The position numbers were made by a program, and so were the translations under genes. Below, piece by piece: positions 60,623-64,000 of a DNA stretch of 64,000 nt; positions within the stretch are counted from its first letter, which is position 1; each line of letters begins with the position of its first letter. The notes below the pieces were generated by a model. It did not search any database. It saw nothing but the letters and a program-made list of their open reading frames with translations, and was not told the DNA's origin. The stretch is from Auanema rhodensis. Its lineage: Eukaryota > Nematoda > Chromadorea > Rhabditida > Rhabditidae. The DNA is taken from NCBI GenBank assembly GCA_964057225.1, contig OZ059895.1, forward strand, positions 9,300,001 through 9,364,000, read 5' to 3'.

Positions 60623-62260
60623 ATGTCGGAAGTATCCGATAACAGCAGGGAAGTAGGTTGGATACAAAAATTTTTTAATCGGTCAGTAGTAAAATTATAA
60701 TTTATAAAATAACATCATATATATATATTTATAATTATTTTCAGAAGAACATTTCGTGGTATTGCACTTGGTCAAATATTATCCATTTGTTTATGTGGTA
60801 CAGGTGTTTCCAGTCAACTACTTTCAGATAAAGGTGTTAATGCTCCTGCAGGTTATTAACTATATTTACTTATCTTCAGCATCTTATAATTTTTTTTATT
60901 TTAGCTCAAAGTTTCACAAACTATTTTCTGCTATGTTTTGTATATTGTACAGCATTATCATGCAAATCAGGAGATGAAGGATTATTAGGTTAGATTAAAC
61001 TATTTTATGTGTTTATATTAATATATTTTTTTGAATATTTATAGGCGTTATTAAACGTCGTGGTTGGAAATATTTTATATTGGCTTTAATAGATGTTGAA
61101 GCAAATTTTCTAGTTGTATACGCTTATCAATATACAAATTTAACTAGTGTTCAAGTTAGTTTTCTCATATTTTCTTTACAATAATATATTTTTTTAAAGA
61201 TTTTGGATTGTTCTACAATTCCAACAGTTTTATTACTTTCATGGCTATTTTTGTCTGTAAGATATTTAATTTCACATATCATAGGTAAATATTTAAAACA
61301 TGATAATGATTCTAAATATGATATTCGTGTAGGTGTGTGCTTATGTTTAATTGGAATAGCCATACTTATTTGGGCAGATATGCTTGATGGAAAAGGAACA
61401 ATTGGAGGTAGAAACAACGTTATAATATCCGAAAACTTCTTAATTTAGGAACTAATCATGTATTGGGAGACTTATTATGTATAGGAGGAGCTCTGTTATA
61501 TGCGGTCTCAAATGTTTGTCAAGAATTTCTGGTGAAGCAGCATAATCGTATGGAATACTTGGGGATGATTGGATTATTTGGAAGTCTCATATCAGGAATT
61601 CAATTGTAAATTATATAATATTTCTCTTCAACATCTAAATCATTTAGAGCAATTTTGGAACATAAAAATTTATCTCAAATAGATTGGAATTTATCTACTA
61701 TAGGATGTTTTGCTTTATTCGCATTTTCAATGTTTATTTTCTATTCTCTTGTGAGCTATGTGCTACAAAAAACTTCAGCCTTAATGCTCAACTTAGCAAC
61801 ATTAACAGCTGATTTTTATTCTTTTCTATTTGGCATATTTTTATTCAAATATAGTGTAAGTTTTAATTAGATTTTTAATATTTTTTAGATTATATACTTA
61901 TATTTCAGTTCAATTATCTGTATTTCGTATCATATGTTGTTGTAATAGTAGGTTCTATAGTATACTCATTGAAACAAACAGAGGTTTGATTTTGAATAAT
62001 ATGCATATACGGTCCTATCATAGGTTCGAGATGCCGATGAACCTCGCAGGGTTTGTCCTTGCCTCTTCATGTGCTGTTGCTGTTGTGACTGCTGCTTTGA
62101 AGATGGTGAAAGCACGGAAGGATCATTAGATGTAATTTTGAAATATCCGAACTATTCTAATGTATTTAATCTTCAGATACCATTACCAAATATTGTACAA
62201 CCTTGTCCACTGCATGGTCACAATCAGCAAAGTATTCGTATGACTGAACTAAACAGATAA
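60623..62260 (+). CDS. SLC35F1/F2-like solute carrier
   Basis: From ATG 60623 ([20 protein letters not shown]) to TAA 62258-62260, nine exons. The exons encode a chain of about ten hydrophobic helices: [80 protein letters not shown] and [20 protein letters not shown]. The phrases [15 protein letters not shown] and [13 protein letters not shown] are typical of SLC35F1/F2/F6 (DMT superfamily). The tail carries a dense cysteine cluster ([15 protein letters not shown]), a likely palmitoylation site, and ends [12 protein letters not shown]35F2 carries queuosine/queuine-type nucleosides in mammals; the substrate here is unknown. Confidence 0.85.
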
Positions 62261-62790
62261 TTTTATTATTTCAAATTACAATCATTAATGCTCGTAATAT
62301 AACTTCACTTACTTGTTTTTATGTTAAGAATTCTCTTTTTTAAAATTAGGGTTTTCTTATTAAACTGATTGAACCTTACTTGAAGCCAAATGGTGTAGTG
62401 TTGAAAACGGGTGTTTTCGATTCTGTGTTTTGTATTGTATTCACAATTAATAAATTTAAAATTAATAATAAGAATAAAGATAAATGAAAACTTTATTATG
62501 TAATTTTCTTGTCTTATGTATATGAACCCGTAAATTACAGTTTTTTTTTCAATTTCATATAATGATAGTAGATACATATATGAATGCATATAAAGTTGAA
62601 TCAAATTCTAAAAAAATAATTTGGACTGAGGATATCAATTTCGTAAACATCACGCGTTATGGCTTTTAGTGAAAGAGAGATCATGAAAACAGTGAATTAA
62701 TAAACTTGATTCTTAACATAGTTATGAATTTGAACATTATTAACCGGGATATAGATTTCAAATGCAGTTTTTAAGAGCTTAATTTGGTTC
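62261..62790. other. convergent 3' intergenic region
   Basis: About 530 bp between two convergent genes. It is AT-rich and without a supported exon. Confidence 0.4.
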
Positions 62791-64000
62791 CTAATCATCT
62801 TCTCCTACATTTACTAATGGAGCTGGACTAGCCGAAAATGGAGGTGTTGGAGGTATCACATCATTAATGCTTTCACGCTTCACGATAGCTGCTTCTTGTG
62901 TATGGTCCAACGATGGAACTAATATAGAAACCATCTAGAATTATAATTCTTTCACTAAATTTAAATTTATTTTGTAACTTACGGATTCCCTATAAACTTT
63001 CACACGATGTGAATTAATATCTCTATAAGCATTCAGATCTGTATCATCAGTTCCAATTGAACAATCATCATGTAACGAAGATGTGTCAATGAATTCTAAA
63101 GTTAAATGAATTTAAAATAGTTTTCCATGCAGTTGAGATACCTCTTCTTAACTTTACTGGATAATCTGGACTACTAGATAGCATATTGACTCTATCAGAT
63201 TCTAAAAAATACACAATAGAAGCTATTAAAATGATGAAAAAACAATTGTTACCTGTACTTCTTCTTGTGGATCTCCCTCTTCTTCTTATCATACAACAGC
63301 AGAAACAGAAAAGTATGAGTATCAATATTGATGCACATATGATCATTGAATAGAAAAGAACGCGAGCAGAGACTGGCACTGAATAAAAAATATTGTGAAA
63401 ACTGGAAAATGTGCATTTGTAATTACATAAGTATTGAGGCTGGAAAGTATCTGGTGTGTATGCATCAACTGAGCCGTGTGGAGAAGATGAATATGAATTA
63501 TCTTTCATATTTTGAGATTCAGAGTATTCATGAGAAAATTCTGGCTCTTCTTGCCAAAGATAAGGATCAACGGTTCCTGAATACTCATCAGAATCTGGGT
63601 ATTCAGACACATATTGCATGATTCGCTCAAAGACATCAACCTATAGTTTCATAAATTATTCATTAAATCAGATTTACTATTATTACCTGATGAAGTTTAT
63701 TACTTTTCGATTTATAGAAAGCATGTTCATCTGTTTCATAACCAACTCCAACATCATGAAGTATAACACTGTTTGATATATCAGCTCCTTCCAGTGGATG
63801 AAAGGTTATGTTATTCAACATTGATCTACTATAATCCGGAAGTTCAAATCTGCTTCCATCAATCTGAAAAGTTCGAATAAATTGAAATCTTTGAGATTAC
63901 TTCATTACAATTAATTCATATCGTTGGTTGTTATGTTTAGTTCCAATAGGTGTTTGCCTACGAACAACCAATAAGTGAACACGATCATCGTTTTCAAAAG
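62791..64000 (-). CDS. single-pass membrane protein, 3' part (partial, unrecognised)
   Basis: At least seven exons enter from the right edge and end at TAG 62791. The extracellular part includes [40 protein letters not shown] (with an N-glycosylation NIT) and an acidic, Tyr/Ser-rich stalk ([13 protein letters not shown]). One membrane helix follows: [36 protein letters not shown] stop-transfer and a cytoplasmic tail of about 90 residues end in a proline-rich [16 protein letters not shown]. The layout is that of a type I receptor or adhesion protein; an alpha/epsilon-sarcoglycan relationship was considered but no signature was found. The N-terminus and signal peptide are outside the window. 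Confidence 0.6.

Overview
The window is animal nuclear DNA. It is AT-rich and gene-dense: about 25 protein genes lie on both strands, cut by many short (about 40-100 nt) GT-AG introns. No operons of bacterial type, rRNA, tRNA or CRISPR were seen. A nematode is the best guess. The evidence is three innexin genes with the YYQW motif, a type II carbohydrate sulfotransferase of the kind expanded in nematodes, a MATH-BTB protein, and a 3' splice acceptor directly in front of most start codons, as expected from spliced-leader trans-splicing. Clade cannot be fixed from sequence alone.

Layout. 1-1270 (-): 5' part of an RNF145/TRC8-type membrane E3 ligase. 1.4-3.2 kb: a small unknown ORF, CCDC115/VMA22 (+) and ERH (-). 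3.9-6.8 kb (+): an AFG2/SPATA5-type AAA ATPase with a UBZ4-like finger and a degenerate first ATPase domain. 7.2-8.5 kb (-): ABHD17 depalmitoylase. 9.9-18.0 kb (-): a TIAM/Still-life Rac GEF with large microsatellite-rich introns. 18-21 kb: non-coding, microsatellites. 21-28.1 kb: three innexins (-,-,+). 28.6-30.7 kb (+): a five-granulin progranulin, tail-to-tail with PIG-O (30.7-33.9 kb, -). 34.1-35.2 kb (-): a lysine-rich protein with a UIM-like motif. 35.7-40.9 kb (-): treslin/TICRR-like gene; an apparent intron of it holds a complete Merlin (ISXO2-type) DNA transposon with an 8-bp target duplication, itself split by a 702-bp TA-flanked MITE. 41.7-44.9 kb (-): POLR1E and NF-YC, 177 bp apart. 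45.6-47.6 kb (-): MATH-BTB protein. 47.9-49.3 kb (-): sulfotransferase. 49.6-50.8 kb: a truncated Skp1-like gene (+) beside an inverted partial copy and a 137-bp-arm palindrome. 50.9-54.6 kb (-): XRN2. 54.8-56.5 kb (+): AFG1L. 57.0-58.1 kb (+): GLYAT-like acyltransferase. 58.9-60.1 kb: two orphan coding stretches. 60.6-62.3 kb (+): SLC35F transporter. 62.8-64.0 kb (-): a partial single-pass membrane protein.

The genes are mostly unrelated housekeeping functions (ribosome biogenesis, Pol I and CCAAT transcription, replication initiation, RNA decay, GPI anchors, V-ATPase assembly). The main local clusters are the innexins and the nested transposons. Exon joins were worked out by hand from GT-AG sites and reading phase, so gene spans are firmer than individual exon borders.
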